From contig JYOD01000080.1 of NCBI GenBank assembly GCA_000955785.1, positions 573 to 64,572 on the forward strand: 64,000 bases of DNA, written 5' to 3'. Made by a program: the position numbers and the translations under genes. Below are positions 16,855 to 26,095 of the stretch, piece after piece. Every line of letters begins with the position of its first letter. Position 1 is the stretch's first letter. Under the pieces are notes generated by a model. It was not told the DNA's origin. It made no database searches and saw only the letters and a list, made by a program, of their open reading frames with translations. This DNA comes from Burkholderiaceae bacterium 16. Lineage in GTDB: Bacteria > Pseudomonadota > Gammaproteobacteria > Burkholderiales > Burkholderiaceae.

Positions 16855-17670
16855 CTATGACTGGCGTGCGATCTCGTCCAGCAGTGCCGCCTCCATCGCC
16901 TCGATCGGCGCGCGTGCGCAGCCGGTGTAGAACTCGACCTGGGCGCAGGCTTGGTGCAGCATCATGCGTGTGCCGTCGATGGTGCGGCAGCCGAGCGCGG
17001 CGGCATCCAGGATCAGCTTGCTCCTGACCGGGATAAACGCGGCGTCCATGACGATCAGGTGGGCGGCGAGCTGCCCCGCCACGGGGTTGACATCGGGTGC
17101 GCGAAAGCCGGCGGCCGTCGCGTTGGCGAGCATGTCGAAGTCCGCCGCGCGGAAGTCGGACAGCGCGCCGCCGAAGCGCAGGCCAAGTGAACCGGCCAGT
17201 TCCTCGCCGCGCGCCGCGGTGCGATTGAATATGGTCACGGCGGCGCCGGCCTCGCGCAGTCCATAGGCCATGGCACGCGCCGCGCCGCCCGCGCCCAGCA
17301 GCGCGATGCGCTTGCCCGCCAGTCCGGTCACCTCCTGGAAGGCCTGCACGGCGCCGATGCAGTCGGTGTTGTAGCCGGTCAGCACGCCATCGACATTGTT
17401 GATGGTATTGACCGCGCCGATGGCGCGCGCGGTCTCGTCGAGCCGGTCGAGGTGAGGGATCACGGCCTGCTTGTGCGGCATCGATACATTCATGCCGCGC
17501 ACGCCCAGCGCCCGGATCGATTGCACGGCGCCGGGCACGTCCTGCACGCCGAAGCACACGAAGGTGTAGTCGATCTCCAGCGCCCGATAAGCGGCATTGT
17601 GGATGCGCACATTGAAGGTGAAAGGCTCGCCCATGATCGAGCCGCACAGCGTGGGAATGGAACTGGGCAT
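16855..17670 (-). CDS. Shikimate dehydrogenase-like protein (SDH-L type)
   Basis: The 271-residue protein has the AroE fold: NVSMPHKQAV with the catalytic lysine, GYNTDCIGAV with the catalytic aspartate, and a Rossmann loop GAGGAARAM. The N-terminal shikimate-binding Ser-x-Ser motif is replaced by FTFNVRIHN. With IRALGVRGMNVSMP this resembles the SDH-L (AroE-like) branch exemplified by Haemophilus HI0607, whose activity on shikimate is poor and whose role is unknown. It is therefore unlikely to be the housekeeping AroE. Its place in the kgu-like operon suggests a dehydrogenase for a sugar acid or polyol acid. AAGGA precedes the ATG. Confidence 0.78.
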   Translation of the reverse strand: MPSSIPTLCGSIMGEPFTFNVRIHNAAYRALEIDYTFVCFGVQDVPGAVQSIRALGVRGMNVSMPHKQAVIPHLDRLDETARAIGAVNTINNVDGVLTGYNTDCIGAVQAFQEVTGLAGKRIALLGAGGAARAMAYGLREAGAAVTIFNRTAARGEELAGSLGLRFGGALSDFRAADFDMLANATAAGFRAPDVNPVAGQLAAHLIVMDAAFIPVRSKLILDAAALGCRTIDGTRMMLHQACAQVEFYTGCARAPIEAMEAALLDEIARQS

Positions 17671-17706
17671 TGCGGATGGTCCTTGCGGGGAAAATTGAAC
17701 GGTTGC

Positions 17707-18684
17707 CTAAGCAGCGATGGCTGCAAGGTCGAAGCGCGCGGCGGGTTGCCGGCCGGCCAACGCGTCCAGCAGATTGCGGGTGGCCAGTTCGGCCATGGCA
17801 CGCCGGGTCTCATGCGTGGCCGAGCCGATATGGGGCAGGGCTGTCACTCGCGGATGGCAGCGCAGCGGAGAATCCTGCGGCAACGGCTCGGTGGCAAAGA
17901 CATCGAGCCCGGCCGCGCGCAGGTGGCCGCTGTCGAGCGCCGCGAGCAGCGCGTCTTCCTGCACGATCTGGCCGCGGGCGCCGTTGACAAAGATGGCCCC
18001 CGGTTTCATCAGCGCGAACTCGCGCCGCCCCATCAAGCCACGCGTGCCGTCGGTCAGCGGCAGCGTGACGGCGACGATATCGGCTCGCCGCAAGGCGTCG
18101 TCGAGGTCCGTCCGGGTGGCGCGTCCCACGAGATCCGGCGGTTCCGCGCCAGTCTCGTTGACGTAGAGCACTTCCATGCCGAAGCCAAGCGCCGCACGGC
18201 GTGCCACCGCCTGGCCGATACGCCCGAAACCGAGTATCGCCAGCGTCTTGCCGTGGACGTCCCAGCCGAACAGGCTTTCGCCGATATTGGCGGCCCAGCG
18301 GCCTTCGCGCACATGTGCGGCAAGTTCGACCAGGCGGCGGCTGGCTGCCATGATGAGGGCGAAGACGGTGTCGGCGGTGGTTTCTGTGAGTACGCCGGGC
18401 GTATGGCAGAGCGCAATGCCGCGCCGGCGCAGGCAGGCGAGATCGTAGTTGTCGACGCCCACCGAGATACTGGATATCACTTCCAGCTGGCCGGCTTCGG
18501 CCAGCTCGTCCGCGCCGAGCCTGACGCTGGAGCCGATCAGGCCGTGGGCGTTGGCCAGCGCGGCGCGGAAGGCCGGCCGTTGCGCCGGCTGGCGCGGGTC
18601 GGCGACGATCGCGTCATGCTCCGCTTCGATCCGGGCGAGCAGGTCGGGCGGAATGGGACGGAACACCAATACATTCTTGCGCAT
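17707..18684 (-). CDS. kguD: 2-hydroxyacid dehydrogenase, KguD-like (2-ketogluconate 6-phosphate reductase)
   Basis: The 325-residue protein is a D-isomer-specific 2-hydroxyacid dehydrogenase with the nucleotide loop GFGRIG (152-157), the substrate arginine in VNGARGQ (R237), E266 in the DVFATEP stretch and the catalytic histidine in LPHIGSAT (H285). In the Pseudomonas kgu operon the corresponding enzyme reduces 2-keto-6-phosphogluconate to 6-phosphogluconate. The assignment here rests on the adjacent KguK- and KguE-like genes and the PtxS-like operators. ATG 18684 is preferred over one 15 bases upstream because AAGGA precedes it. A glyoxylate/hydroxypyruvate reductase would look similar. Confidence 0.78.
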   Translation of the reverse strand: MRKNVLVFRPIPPDLLARIEAEHDAIVADPRQPAQRPAFRAALANAHGLIGSSVRLGADELAEAGQLEVISSISVGVDNYDLACLRRRGIALCHTPGVLTETTADTVFALIMAASRRLVELAAHVREGRWAANIGESLFGWDVHGKTLAILGFGRIGQAVARRAALGFGMEVLYVNETGAEPPDLVGRATRTDLDDALRRADIVAVTLPLTDGTRGLMGRREFALMKPGAIFVNGARGQIVQEDALLAALDSGHLRAAGLDVFATEPLPQDSPLRCHPRVTALPHIGSATHETRRAMAELATRNLLDALAGRQPAARFDLAAIAA

Positions 18685-18704
18685 GGGAAATCCTTGCATT
18701 GACT

Positions 18705-19649
18705 TCACAGGCTGCTGGCCGCCAGCAGGGCATGGGTCGGCAGGCCTTCGGTATCGCCGCGCACCTGCACCGCCCGCGCGCCGATCCATGCGCCGCGCCG
18801 GACGGCGTCGGCCGCCGGCCGGCCTTCCAGCAGCGCGCTGATGACGCCCACGGCGAAGCCGTCGCCTGCGCCAACCGTGTCGACGACTCGCTCGACGTTG
18901 AACGCCGGGACATGGCCGGTGCCGGCTTCGCCGTCGAAGTAGGCGCCTTCCGCGCCCAGCTTCACGACTACCAGCCTGGCGCCGCGCCCACGGTAGAAGG
19001 CGGCAATGCGTTCCGGCTCGGCGTGACCGGTCAGGAAGCGGCCTTCCTGGATGCCGGGCAGCACCCAGTCGCACTGTTGCGCCAGGTCGTTCAGCGTCTC
19101 GCGCATCAACTCGGGCGTGGCCCACAACGCGGGCCGCAAATTGGGATCGAACGAGATCGTGCGGCCGGCAGCCCGCATGGTGGAGATGGCCTGGCGCGTG
19201 GCGGCCTGCGTACCTTCGGCCAGCGCGGGGAACACGCCCGTGACATGCAGGTGCCGTGAGCGCCGTAGCCACTTGTCGTTCAGATGCCCCGGGTTCATGC
19301 GGCTTGCGGCCGAGCCGCGGCGGTGATATTCCACGGGCGGATCGCTGCCGTCGTCGACCCGTCCCTTGAACTGGAAGCCAGTGCGCTCGCCGGGCTCGCA
19401 CACCACCTGGCTGCAATCCACGCCTTCCCGCTGCATTTCACCTAGCAGGTAGCGCGCCATCGAATCATCGCCCAGGCGGCTGGCCCATCCGACCTTCAGG
19501 CCCAGGCGCGACAGGCCGATGGCCACATTGGTCTCGGCGCCGGCGGTGCGCTTGTGGAAGGTCTGCACGCCTTCGAGCGGCCCGGCTTCACCGGCCACCA
19601 GCATCAGCATTGCCTCGCCCAGCGTCACCACATCAAGATCGGGGCTCAT
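18705..19649 (-). CDS. kguK: PfkB-family sugar-acid kinase, KguK-like (2-ketogluconokinase)
   Basis: The 315-residue ribokinase-fold protein carries AGAETNVAIGLSRLG near the N-terminus and the PfkB signature DTVGAGDGF (257-265) with the catalytic D263. Closest types are 2-keto-3-deoxygluconate kinase and 2-ketogluconate kinase. The kguE- and kguD-like neighbours favour 2-ketogluconate, phosphorylated to 2-keto-6-phosphogluconate. The start overlaps the kguE stop as ATGA, so the two are translationally coupled. If the true substrate is KDG, the product would be KDPG, which also suits the downstream gapN and pyk genes. Confidence 0.8.
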   Translation of the reverse strand: MSPDLDVVTLGEAMLMLVAGEAGPLEGVQTFHKRTAGAETNVAIGLSRLGLKVGWASRLGDDSMARYLLGEMQREGVDCSQVVCEPGERTGFQFKGRVDDGSDPPVEYHRRGSAASRMNPGHLNDKWLRRSRHLHVTGVFPALAEGTQAATRQAISTMRAAGRTISFDPNLRPALWATPELMRETLNDLAQQCDWVLPGIQEGRFLTGHAEPERIAAFYRGRGARLVVVKLGAEGAYFDGEAGTGHVPAFNVERVVDTVGAGDGFAVGVISALLEGRPAADAVRRGAWIGARAVQVRGDTEGLPTHALLAASSL

Positions 19650-20430
19650 GCGGGGATCTCCACCGAACGCAGCAGTTCGACATGGTTGCGGGTGACCTGC
19701 ACCAGATCTTCGCCTTGCAGCGGAAACTCGAGGGCGCGCGCAACGTCGGCGGGCAGGCGGCGCAACACGCTGCGCCATGGCGCAGCCGATTGGTCCAGCG
19801 GCACCGCAATCCACTTGGCAGGCGTGCGCAGCACGCCCTTGCAATGCACGTAGCCCACCTGGGAGGCGAAGACCTGCGCGGCGTCGAGCGGATCCTCGCC
19901 CGTCCAGTGCCAGTTGCCCATGTCGAAGGTCATCGGCACCGTCTTGCCGAAGGCCGTGGCACGCGCGAAGAAGTCGCGCAGCGGGGGGGCGGTACCGGCG
20001 CTGGCGGTCTGGTCGTTTTCCACGACGAGTTCGATGCCCTCGTGCTCCAGCCAGGGGAGCAGCCCTTCCAGCTCGATGCCCTCGCGATAGCCGCCCAGCG
20101 ACATCTTGACCCGGCTGGCACCGATCGCCAGCGCCGTCGTGAAGGCGCGGTCGAGCGCGGCGGCATCGAGGCTGCCGGTTTCGCTCCAGAGGCCTTCGGG
20201 GCTAGACCAGACCACGCTTAGCCCGTGCTGTTCGGCGACCGCGCGCTGTTCGCTGACTTCATCCCTATGCCCGCGCTGGAGTTCGCCGCGGTATTCCACG
20301 CCGTCCGCACCGGCCGCCGCGGCAATCCGCGCCAGCGCAGCCTGTCCATCGCGGCGGGCGAGGTCGGCGCCGTAGGCCGTGAGTGAAATCAGCACCGGCG
20401 GCCGGGAAGAACAACCTTGTCGCTGCTGGT

Positions 20431-20434
<4 letters not shown>
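19646..20434 (-). CDS. kguE: TIM-barrel sugar isomerase/epimerase-like protein, KguE-like
   Basis: The 262-residue protein belongs to the xylose isomerase-like TIM-barrel superfamily (AP endonuclease 2 fold). VEYRGEL, SLGGYREG, ELVVENDQ and MTFDMGNWHWTGEDP carry the acidic and histidine residues that bind metal in this fold. KguE is a member encoded with KguK and KguD in Pseudomonas; its exact reaction is not established. It overlaps the upstream ATPase gene and the downstream kinase gene as ATGA at both ends, showing tight translational coupling. Function is inferred mainly from synteny. Confidence 0.75.
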
Positions 20435-21151
<717 letters not shown>

Positions 21152-21165
<14 letters not shown>

Positions 21166-21802
21166 GGAGCCTCCTTTCCATGCGCCTGGCTGCCGACGAA
21201 AGCGGGAAGCAAAGCGCGAAGTAGATAAGTGCGACGACGACGACGACCGCGAAGGGCTGGAAGGTCGCGTTGTTGATCAGCTGGCCGGCGCGCGTGAGTT
21301 CGATGACGCCGATGATGGAAGTGATCGAGGTGTTCTTGACCAGCTGGACCGAGAAGCCTACGGTAGGCGGCAGGGCCAGCCGGACGGCTTGCGGCAGCAC
21401 GACGAAGCGCAGCTGCTGCCAGCGGGTGAGGGCGAGCGCTTCGCTGGCCTCCCACTGGCCCTGCGGCACGGCCTCGATGCAGCCGCGCCAGATCTCGCCA
21501 AGATAAGCGCTGGCGTAGATCGACATCGCCAGCATGGCCGCGACCATCGGCGACAGCTTGAGCCCGAGCACGGAGAGGCCGTAGTAGCTCAGGAACAGCA
21601 CGATCAGCACCGGCGTACCTTGCACGATCTGGATATAGACCGTGCTGGCGAGGCGGAGCAGGGCGCTCCTTGAGGTCCGCGCCAACGCCACCAGGAAGCC
21701 GGCCAGCGTGCCGCCGACGAAGGCCAGCAAGGTCACCCACAGCGTCCAGCGTGCTGCCAGGAGCAGGATTTCAAGATGATTCCAGGAGAACTCGGTGATC
21801 AT
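21152..21802 (-). CDS. ABC transporter permease, polar amino acid type (second)
   Basis: The 216-residue integral membrane protein has about five helices and the EAA-loop sequence EASEALALTRWQQLRFVVLPQAVRLALPPTV, diagnostic of HisM/GlnP-type permeases. QGTPVLIVLFLSYYG follows the first helices as usual. Its start overlaps the stop of the preceding permease (ATGA), and the longer open frame upstream belongs to that gene's shadow. With the permease at 21799 it forms the heterodimeric channel served by the ATPase at 20431. Confidence 0.9.
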
Positions 21803-22557
21803 TTCGCGCTCCCTGCAACCGCCGGCGTCAGCTCCGCATGCGCCAGGGGCGCAACGCGGGCAGTGCGCGCGATCTTTCTGGCGCGCGCCACCACGCGGCG
21901 CCGCCTGAACACCAGATTGCCGATCAGGGCGAACGCGGCGCGCAACAGCAGTGCCAGCCCGATGTAGATGAACATGACGAGGATGTAGCTCTCGAAGGTG
22001 CGGAAGGTTTGCGAATCGATCTGGCTGGCGACCGCCGTCAGCTCTTCCACCGAGATCGCCGACACCACGCTCGAGGTCAGCATCATCAGCGTGAACTGGC
22101 TGGTCAGCGCCGGATAGACTTTCTCGAACGCCGGCACCAGGGCGACGTGGCGGATCAACTGCCAGCGCGTCATGCCCAGCGCGGCGGCGGCTTCGAGCTG
22201 CGAACGGTGAACCGCCTGCAAGCCGGCCCGGATGATCTCGGTCGAGTAGGCACCGAGGTTGACCGTCATGGCAATCACCGCGGCGGTGATGGCATCGATC
22301 TGCAGGCCAACGGTAGGCAGGCCGAAGAAGATGATGAAGAGCTGGATCAGGAAGGGCGTGTTGCGGATCGCCTCGACGTATACCCTGGCGGCGCGCTGGA
22401 GCCAGGGGCCGCCAAAAGCGGCCGCGATGGCGCCGGCGGTACCGACCAGGGTGCCAAGCAGGATCGAGCCGAAACTGAGCGCCAGCGTCATGGCCGCGCC
22501 GTCGGCAAAGCGATCCAGCTGCGACAGCACCGGGGTCCATTCAAATTGATAGTTCAT
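21799..22557 (-). CDS. ABC transporter permease, polar amino acid type (first)
   Basis: The 252-residue membrane protein has the typical RNTPFLIQLFIIFFGLP segment and the EAA loop QLEAAAALGMTRWQLIRHVALVPAFEKVYPALTSQF. An AGGAGACC site precedes the ATG at 22557. It is longer at the C-terminus than its partner, with an arginine-rich cytoplasmic tail (RRRRVVARARKIARTARVA). It is encoded between the binding protein and the second permease in one operon. Confidence 0.9.
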   Translation of the reverse strand: MNYQFEWTPVLSQLDRFADGAAMTLALSFGSILLGTLVGTAGAIAAAFGGPWLQRAARVYVEAIRNTPFLIQLFIIFFGLPTVGLQIDAITAAVIAMTVNLGAYSTEIIRAGLQAVHRSQLEAAAALGMTRWQLIRHVALVPAFEKVYPALTSQFTLMMLTSSVVSAISVEELTAVASQIDSQTFRTFESYILVMFIYIGLALLLRAAFALIGNLVFRRRRVVARARKIARTARVAPLAHAELTPAVAGSAK

Positions 22558-22612
22558 GCGGGTCTCCTGGCGCGCCGGCTGACGCTGGCGCGCAACGTCG
22601 GACTTGCCGGGG

Positions 22613-23416
22613 TCAGAACGTTTGCAGCGCGGGCAGCGCCTTGCCGGTCCACTTCTGCGCAATGGCGTCGAGTTCGCCATTGAGCTTGACGTAGGAAATG
22701 GTGGTGTTGAGCCACTGGCGCAGTTCGAAGGCGTCCTTGCGCACGGCCATCGAGTTCGGTTGGACCGAGAACGCGAACTTGGCGTCGAACTTGCCGGCGC
22801 CGCGTGCCTTCATGATTTCGTTGCCGGTGGTGTTGGGCAGGGCAATGGCTTCGACCTGGTTGCTGATCAGCGCCTGCGCGCAGGTGGCGTCGTCCTCGAA
22901 GCGGACGATATTCATGCCGGGCACCGCCAGCCGGGTCAGTGCCGTGTCCTGCGTGGTGCCGCGCGTCACGCCGACCTTCTTCTTCCCAAGCTCAGCCAGC
23001 TTGGCGTACTTGGCCGCGACCGGCGCGAAGATGGTCAGCTCGAACGCACTGTAGGGCGAGCTGAACATGATGGCCCGCGCCCGCTCCGGCGTCGGCGCCA
23101 GGGTGGCGACCAGGAAATCGACCTTGCCGGCTTCCAGCGCCGGAATGCGGCTGGGGGAGGTGAGCGGCACGATATCGACCGGCACGCCGAGGTACTTGCC
23201 CAGCAGGTTGGCCACGTCGACATCGTAGCCGGCGGGCTTGCCGGTGGCGTCCGTGGTGCCGAAGGGCGGCGCGCCCGTCACCACGCCGATGGTGACCTTG
23301 CCCTTCTTGACGATCTCGGCGACGGTCTGTGCCTGGACCCCGGCCGAGGCGCTGGCCAGGACCAGCAGCGTGAGCACGGGCGCGGCAATGTGGCGCAACA
23401 AGCGTTGGATAGTCAT
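22613..23416 (-). CDS. ABC transporter substrate-binding protein, polar amino acid type
   Basis: The 267-residue protein has a signal peptide (about 1-29, ending SAGVQA) and a family 3 solute-binding domain: VTIGVVTGAPPFGTTDATGKPAGYDVDVANLLGKYLGVPVD, then GKVDFLVATLAPTPERA. ATG 23416 has AGGAGA six bases upstream; an apparent N-terminal extension would cross the operators and is rejected. It is the first gene of the kgu-like operon. Family members usually bind amino acids or opines. With kgu genes downstream the ligand may be 2-ketogluconate or a related amino-sugar acid. Residue conservation alone does not settle this. Confidence 0.88.
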   Translation of the reverse strand: MTIQRLLRHIAAPVLTLLVLASASAGVQAQTVAEIVKKGKVTIGVVTGAPPFGTTDATGKPAGYDVDVANLLGKYLGVPVDIVPLTSPSRIPALEAGKVDFLVATLAPTPERARAIMFSSPYSAFELTIFAPVAAKYAKLAELGKKKVGVTRGTTQDTALTRLAVPGMNIVRFEDDATCAQALISNQVEAIALPNTTGNEIMKARGAGKFDAKFAFSVQPNSMAVRKDAFELRQWLNTTISYVKLNGELDAIAQKWTGKALPALQTF

Positions 23417-23478
23417 CAATGTCTCCTGCACGTTCTGTGGAATATGTCGCTGGCGTCGCAGCGTTCGGCAAGCACGGC

Positions 23479-23517
23479 TTCTGAAACCGGTTTCAGAATT
23501 ATAGGAAACCGGTTTCA
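23479..23517. promoter_or_regulatory. Double PtxS-type operator flanking a TATAAT box
   Basis: A perfect 20-bp palindrome, TTCTGAAACCGGTTTCAGAA, spans 23479-23498. A second site, GGAAACCGGTTTCA, spans 23504-23517 with one change from TGAAACCGGTTTCA. The centres are 22 bp apart. On the minus strand a perfect TATAAT (23503-23498) lies between them, about 80 bases upstream of the binding-protein start. TGAAACCGGTTTCA is the operator known for Pseudomonas PtxS, which is released by 2-ketogluconate. Confidence 0.9.
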
Positions 23518-23572
23518 GAACTCCAGCAGTGGAAACCCTTACGGGCAAACCGAGCTTGGGCAAGTGAAGAAA

Positions 23573-23633
23573 CGGGCGCGTGCGTGCGCCCGCTACCCAG
23601 GGGGCAGCGGGTCTACGCGCGCTTCACGCGCGC
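23573..23633 (-). terminator. Two GC hairpins after the LacI gene
   Basis: CGGGCGC (23573-23579) pairs with GCGCCCG (23586-23592), and GCGCGC (23617-23622) pairs with GCGCGC (23628-23633). Both lie just after the LacI-family stop on its strand and before the kgu-like promoter, so they may stop read-through. No T-run is present. Confidence 0.4.
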
Positions 23634-23658
23634 ACGCCGGCGGGCGAGAGGATAGGCG

Positions 23659-24714
23659 TTAGTCGCGGCGGGTGGAGCCGCGCTTGACCAGGGTACCGGG
23701 CAACAGGACCTGGCGCGGCGCCAGCTGCGCGCCTTGCAGGCGCTCGATCAGGCAGTTGGTGGCGACGCGTCCGATATCGTCGGTGGGCTGGGCGATGGTG
23801 CTCAGGCCGGGGCCGACCAGGGCAGCCCATTCCGGATCGTCGAAGCCGATCAGGCCGAGGTCGGTGCCGAGCTGCCACCCCAGCCTGGCGGCGGCAGCGG
23901 CCACGCGCAGCGAGATCACCGCATTGGCCGCGAGCACGGCCATGGGCGCTTTGCCCGCACCCTTGCGCAAGGCGCGCAGCGCTTCGTCCAGGGCGTCGTC
24001 GTCACCGGTACGGGCTTCGAACACGCTTCCGTCAAGTGAGTCCGCATGCTCCGCGATGAAGTTCTGGAAGGCCCGGGCCCGCTCGTTGCGCGAGCTGATG
24101 GCCTTGATCGGCTCGCTGATGAAGAGCAGGCGCCGGTAGCCGGCTTCGAGCAGATGGCCGGCAGCCTCTTGGACCGCGGAAAGGTTGTCCAGGGCGACCA
24201 GGTCGACTTCCGCATCGCCCACTTTCCGGTCGACCAGCACTACCGGTTTGCCCAGCTGCGCCGCATCGGCGAGCGCGCCGGCGTCGTGGCCCAGCGTGTG
24301 CAGGATGAAGCCTTCGACCCGGTAGGCCGACAGCGAGCGGATGGCTTCGCGTTCCAGCTGCTCGTCATTGCCCAGGTTGAACAGCATCACCATGTAGCCC
24401 GCGTCACGGCAGGCCTTTTCCACGCCGCGCAGCACGGCCACGGAGAACGAGTTGGAAACATCCGCCACCACCAGCCCGATCAGGCGCGACTTGCCGCGCT
24501 TTAGCGCCTGCGCCATGGGACTCGGGCTGTAGCCCAGCTCGCGCACGGCCGCGGCGACGCGTGCCTCCACGTCGGCGGACAGTTGCTCGCCGCCCCGATT
24601 CAGGTAGCGCGATACGGTGGCTTTCGAAACGCCCGCATAGTCGGCAACGTCCTGGATGGTGAGTTTCTCAGCGGGCTTCAGGTTGGGCGTGGGTTGAGTC
24701 ACAGGGCGTGGCAT
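23659..24714 (-). CDS. ptxS: LacI-family repressor, PtxS-like
   Basis: The protein of about 351 residues has an N-terminal LacI helix-turn-helix (about 17-40, TIQDVADYAGVSKATVSRYLNR), the hinge helix SPSPMAQALKRGKS and a periplasmic-binding-like effector domain. PtxS represses the kgu genes and itself and responds to 2-ketogluconate. Here TGAAACC.GGTTTCA-type palindromes lie before both this gene and the adjacent operon. ATG 24714 lacks a strong ribosome site but fits the family; a longer frame would run into the operator and a decayed CaiB copy. Orientation is the same as the operon it should control. Confidence 0.88.
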   Translation of the reverse strand: MPRPVTQPTPNLKPAEKLTIQDVADYAGVSKATVSRYLNRGGEQLSADVEARVAAAVRELGYSPSPMAQALKRGKSRLIGLVVADVSNSFSVAVLRGVEKACRDAGYMVMLFNLGNDEQLEREAIRSLSAYRVEGFILHTLGHDAGALADAAQLGKPVVLVDRKVGDAEVDLVALDNLSAVQEAAGHLLEAGYRRLLFISEPIKAISSRNERARAFQNFIAEHADSLDGSVFEARTGDDDALDEALRALRKGAGKAPMAVLAANAVISLRVAAAAARLGWQLGTDLGLIGFDDPEWAALVGPGLSTIAQPTDDIGRVATNCLIERLQGAQLAPRQVLLPGTLVKRGSTRRD

Positions 24715-24732
24715 GGGAGAAATCGGTCTCGG

Positions 24733-24746
24733 TGAAACCAGTTTCA
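24733..24746. promoter_or_regulatory. PtxS-type operator before the LacI gene
   Basis: TGAAACCAGTTTCA differs by one base from TGAAACCGGTTTCA and lies 18 bases before the ATG of the LacI gene. A CATAAT -10-like box (24754-24749, minus strand) abuts it, so binding would cover the start of transcription. This indicates autoregulation. Confidence 0.82.
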
Positions 24747-24800
24747 CGATTATGCATCGGGCGTCACCGAATTTGCCAGCACCCCGGCTGCGCGGGCTGG

Positions 24801-25039
24801 CGGATCTCGCCCACGCTGCGCATCGTTTCGATCTTGCCGCTCCCCTAGCCAGCCGCCAGCAGGATCTCGTCGGTATGCACAGCCCCGGCGCGGGGACGGT
24901 GTCGCCCACGCCGGGGCCGATCTTGGTGGGCGTATCCCGGTCGGCGCCGGTGATGCCCATCATGCCGCCCATGGCCTGGGAGACCACATCGCAGGCTGGC
25001 CAGTGCGCGTAAGGGCTTTCGCCGCTGCGGGGGGCGCCG
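24801..25039 (-). pseudogene. Remnant of a CaiB-type CoA-transferase gene with internal deletion
   Basis: Two blocks match the CaiB gene at 62326-63570 in the same orientation. Block 24801-24877 corresponds to 62330-62406 (about 85 percent by eye), and block 24875-25039 corresponds to 62984-63148 with about six differences. The 580 bp between them is missing, which also breaks the frame. The remnant begins three bases after the stop of the Bug gene at 25042, so it was probably the last gene of that operon. Confidence 0.85.
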
Positions 25040-25041
25040 GC

Positions 25042-26034
25042 CTATTCGGGCTGGATGCCGGCGATGGCGATCAGGCGTTTCCAGATCTGCTGGTCTTCCA
25101 CGATCACCTTGCTGACCTCCGGCCCGGCGGCCGGATACGGCGCGCTGCCTCGGCTGGCGTAGTGCGCGATGGCTTCCGGCGAGTTCACGAACTCCAGCGT
25201 CAGGCGGGTGAGCCGGTCCACGATCGCGGGGGGCGTGCCGGCCGGCGCGAACAGGCCCGTCCAGTTGATCATGGTGAGTTCCGGCATGCCGGATTCCGCG
25301 ATGGTCGGCACGTCGCCAAGGACCGATACGCGGCTTGGACCGACAACCGCCAGCGCCCGCATCTTGCCGGAGCGGATATGCGGCGCCACGGCGGATGCAT
25401 CGACGCCGGCGTAGTCGACCACGCCGGCCATGACATCGGTCAGCAGATTGCCTTGCGTCTTGTAGGGGACGTTGACGGTCCGGATCTTTGCTGCTTCCCC
25501 GAACGCAGCCATGATCGTCTGGTAGCCGGAACTGCTGGTGCCGTAGTTCAGGCTTCCCGGCCTGGCTTTGGCGGCCGCGGTCAGATCGGCGATGGTGCGC
25601 AAGGGCGAAGAACCCGGCACCACGATGGCGGCCGGCAACGCGGACATGCGCGCCACAGGGACGAAGTCCTTGCGCGGGTTGTAGGGCAACTGCTTGTACA
25701 GGAACGGATTGGCTGCCATCGCGCCGGAGCCCGCATAGAGCAAGGTGTAGCCGTCCGGCGCGGCTTTCGCCACGTAGTCGGTGCCGATGATCATGCCCGC
25801 GCCGGGCCGGTTCTCGATCACGACACTCTGGCCGAGCTTCTGGCCAAGGAACTTCGCCAGCAGGCGGGAGTAGTCGTCCAGGCCGGTGCCGGGGCTGGTG
25901 ACCGAAACGATCTTGATCACCCGTTCGGGATAATCCCGGGTCTGGGCGCTCGCCGGCAAGCCAAGGCCGTATAGGCTGCCGATGACAGCCAGGCCGATGA
26001 GGCGGCGCCTGGCCGGTAAGGGAATCATTGTCAT
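25042..26034 (-). CDS. Bug-family tripartite tricarboxylate transporter receptor
   Basis: The 330-residue periplasmic receptor has a signal peptide (about 1-29, LGLPASAQ) and Bug-family landmarks: YPERVIKIVSVTSPGTGLDDYSRLLAKFLGQKLGQSVVIENRPGAG, KAAPDGYTLL and PTIAESGMPEL. The ATG at 26034 has AGGAGACAAGC upstream. It is the last intact gene of the acyl-CoA operon starting near 39816. The C-terminal IWKRLIAIAGIQPE is nearly shared with the receptors at 38839 and 50324, making these three close paralogues. No TctA or TctB membrane subunits occur in the window. The ligand is unknown. Confidence 0.92.
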   Translation of the reverse strand: MTMIPLPARRRLIGLAVIGSLYGLGLPASAQTRDYPERVIKIVSVTSPGTGLDDYSRLLAKFLGQKLGQSVVIENRPGAGMIIGTDYVAKAAPDGYTLLYAGSGAMAANPFLYKQLPYNPRKDFVPVARMSALPAAIVVPGSSPLRTIADLTAAAKARPGSLNYGTSSSGYQTIMAAFGEAAKIRTVNVPYKTQGNLLTDVMAGVVDYAGVDASAVAPHIRSGKMRALAVVGPSRVSVLGDVPTIAESGMPELTMINWTGLFAPAGTPPAIVDRLTRLTLEFVNSPEAIAHYASRGSAPYPAAGPEVSKVIVEDQQIWKRLIAIAGIQPE

Positions 26035-26095
26035 GCTTGTCTCCTGCATTCTTGTTTGTTTTGATGGCAGCATCGAGCCGGCCGTAGCCGGCGTG

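Noticed and set aside
16855..17670. Housekeeping shikimate dehydrogenase AroE
   Set aside because: The Ser-x-Ser substrate motif is missing and the context is a sugar-acid operon, so the name aroE would mislead.
24715..24987. N-terminal extension of the LacI protein
   Set aside because: The extension would translate the operator and the CaiB remnant; LacI homology starts right after ATG 24714.
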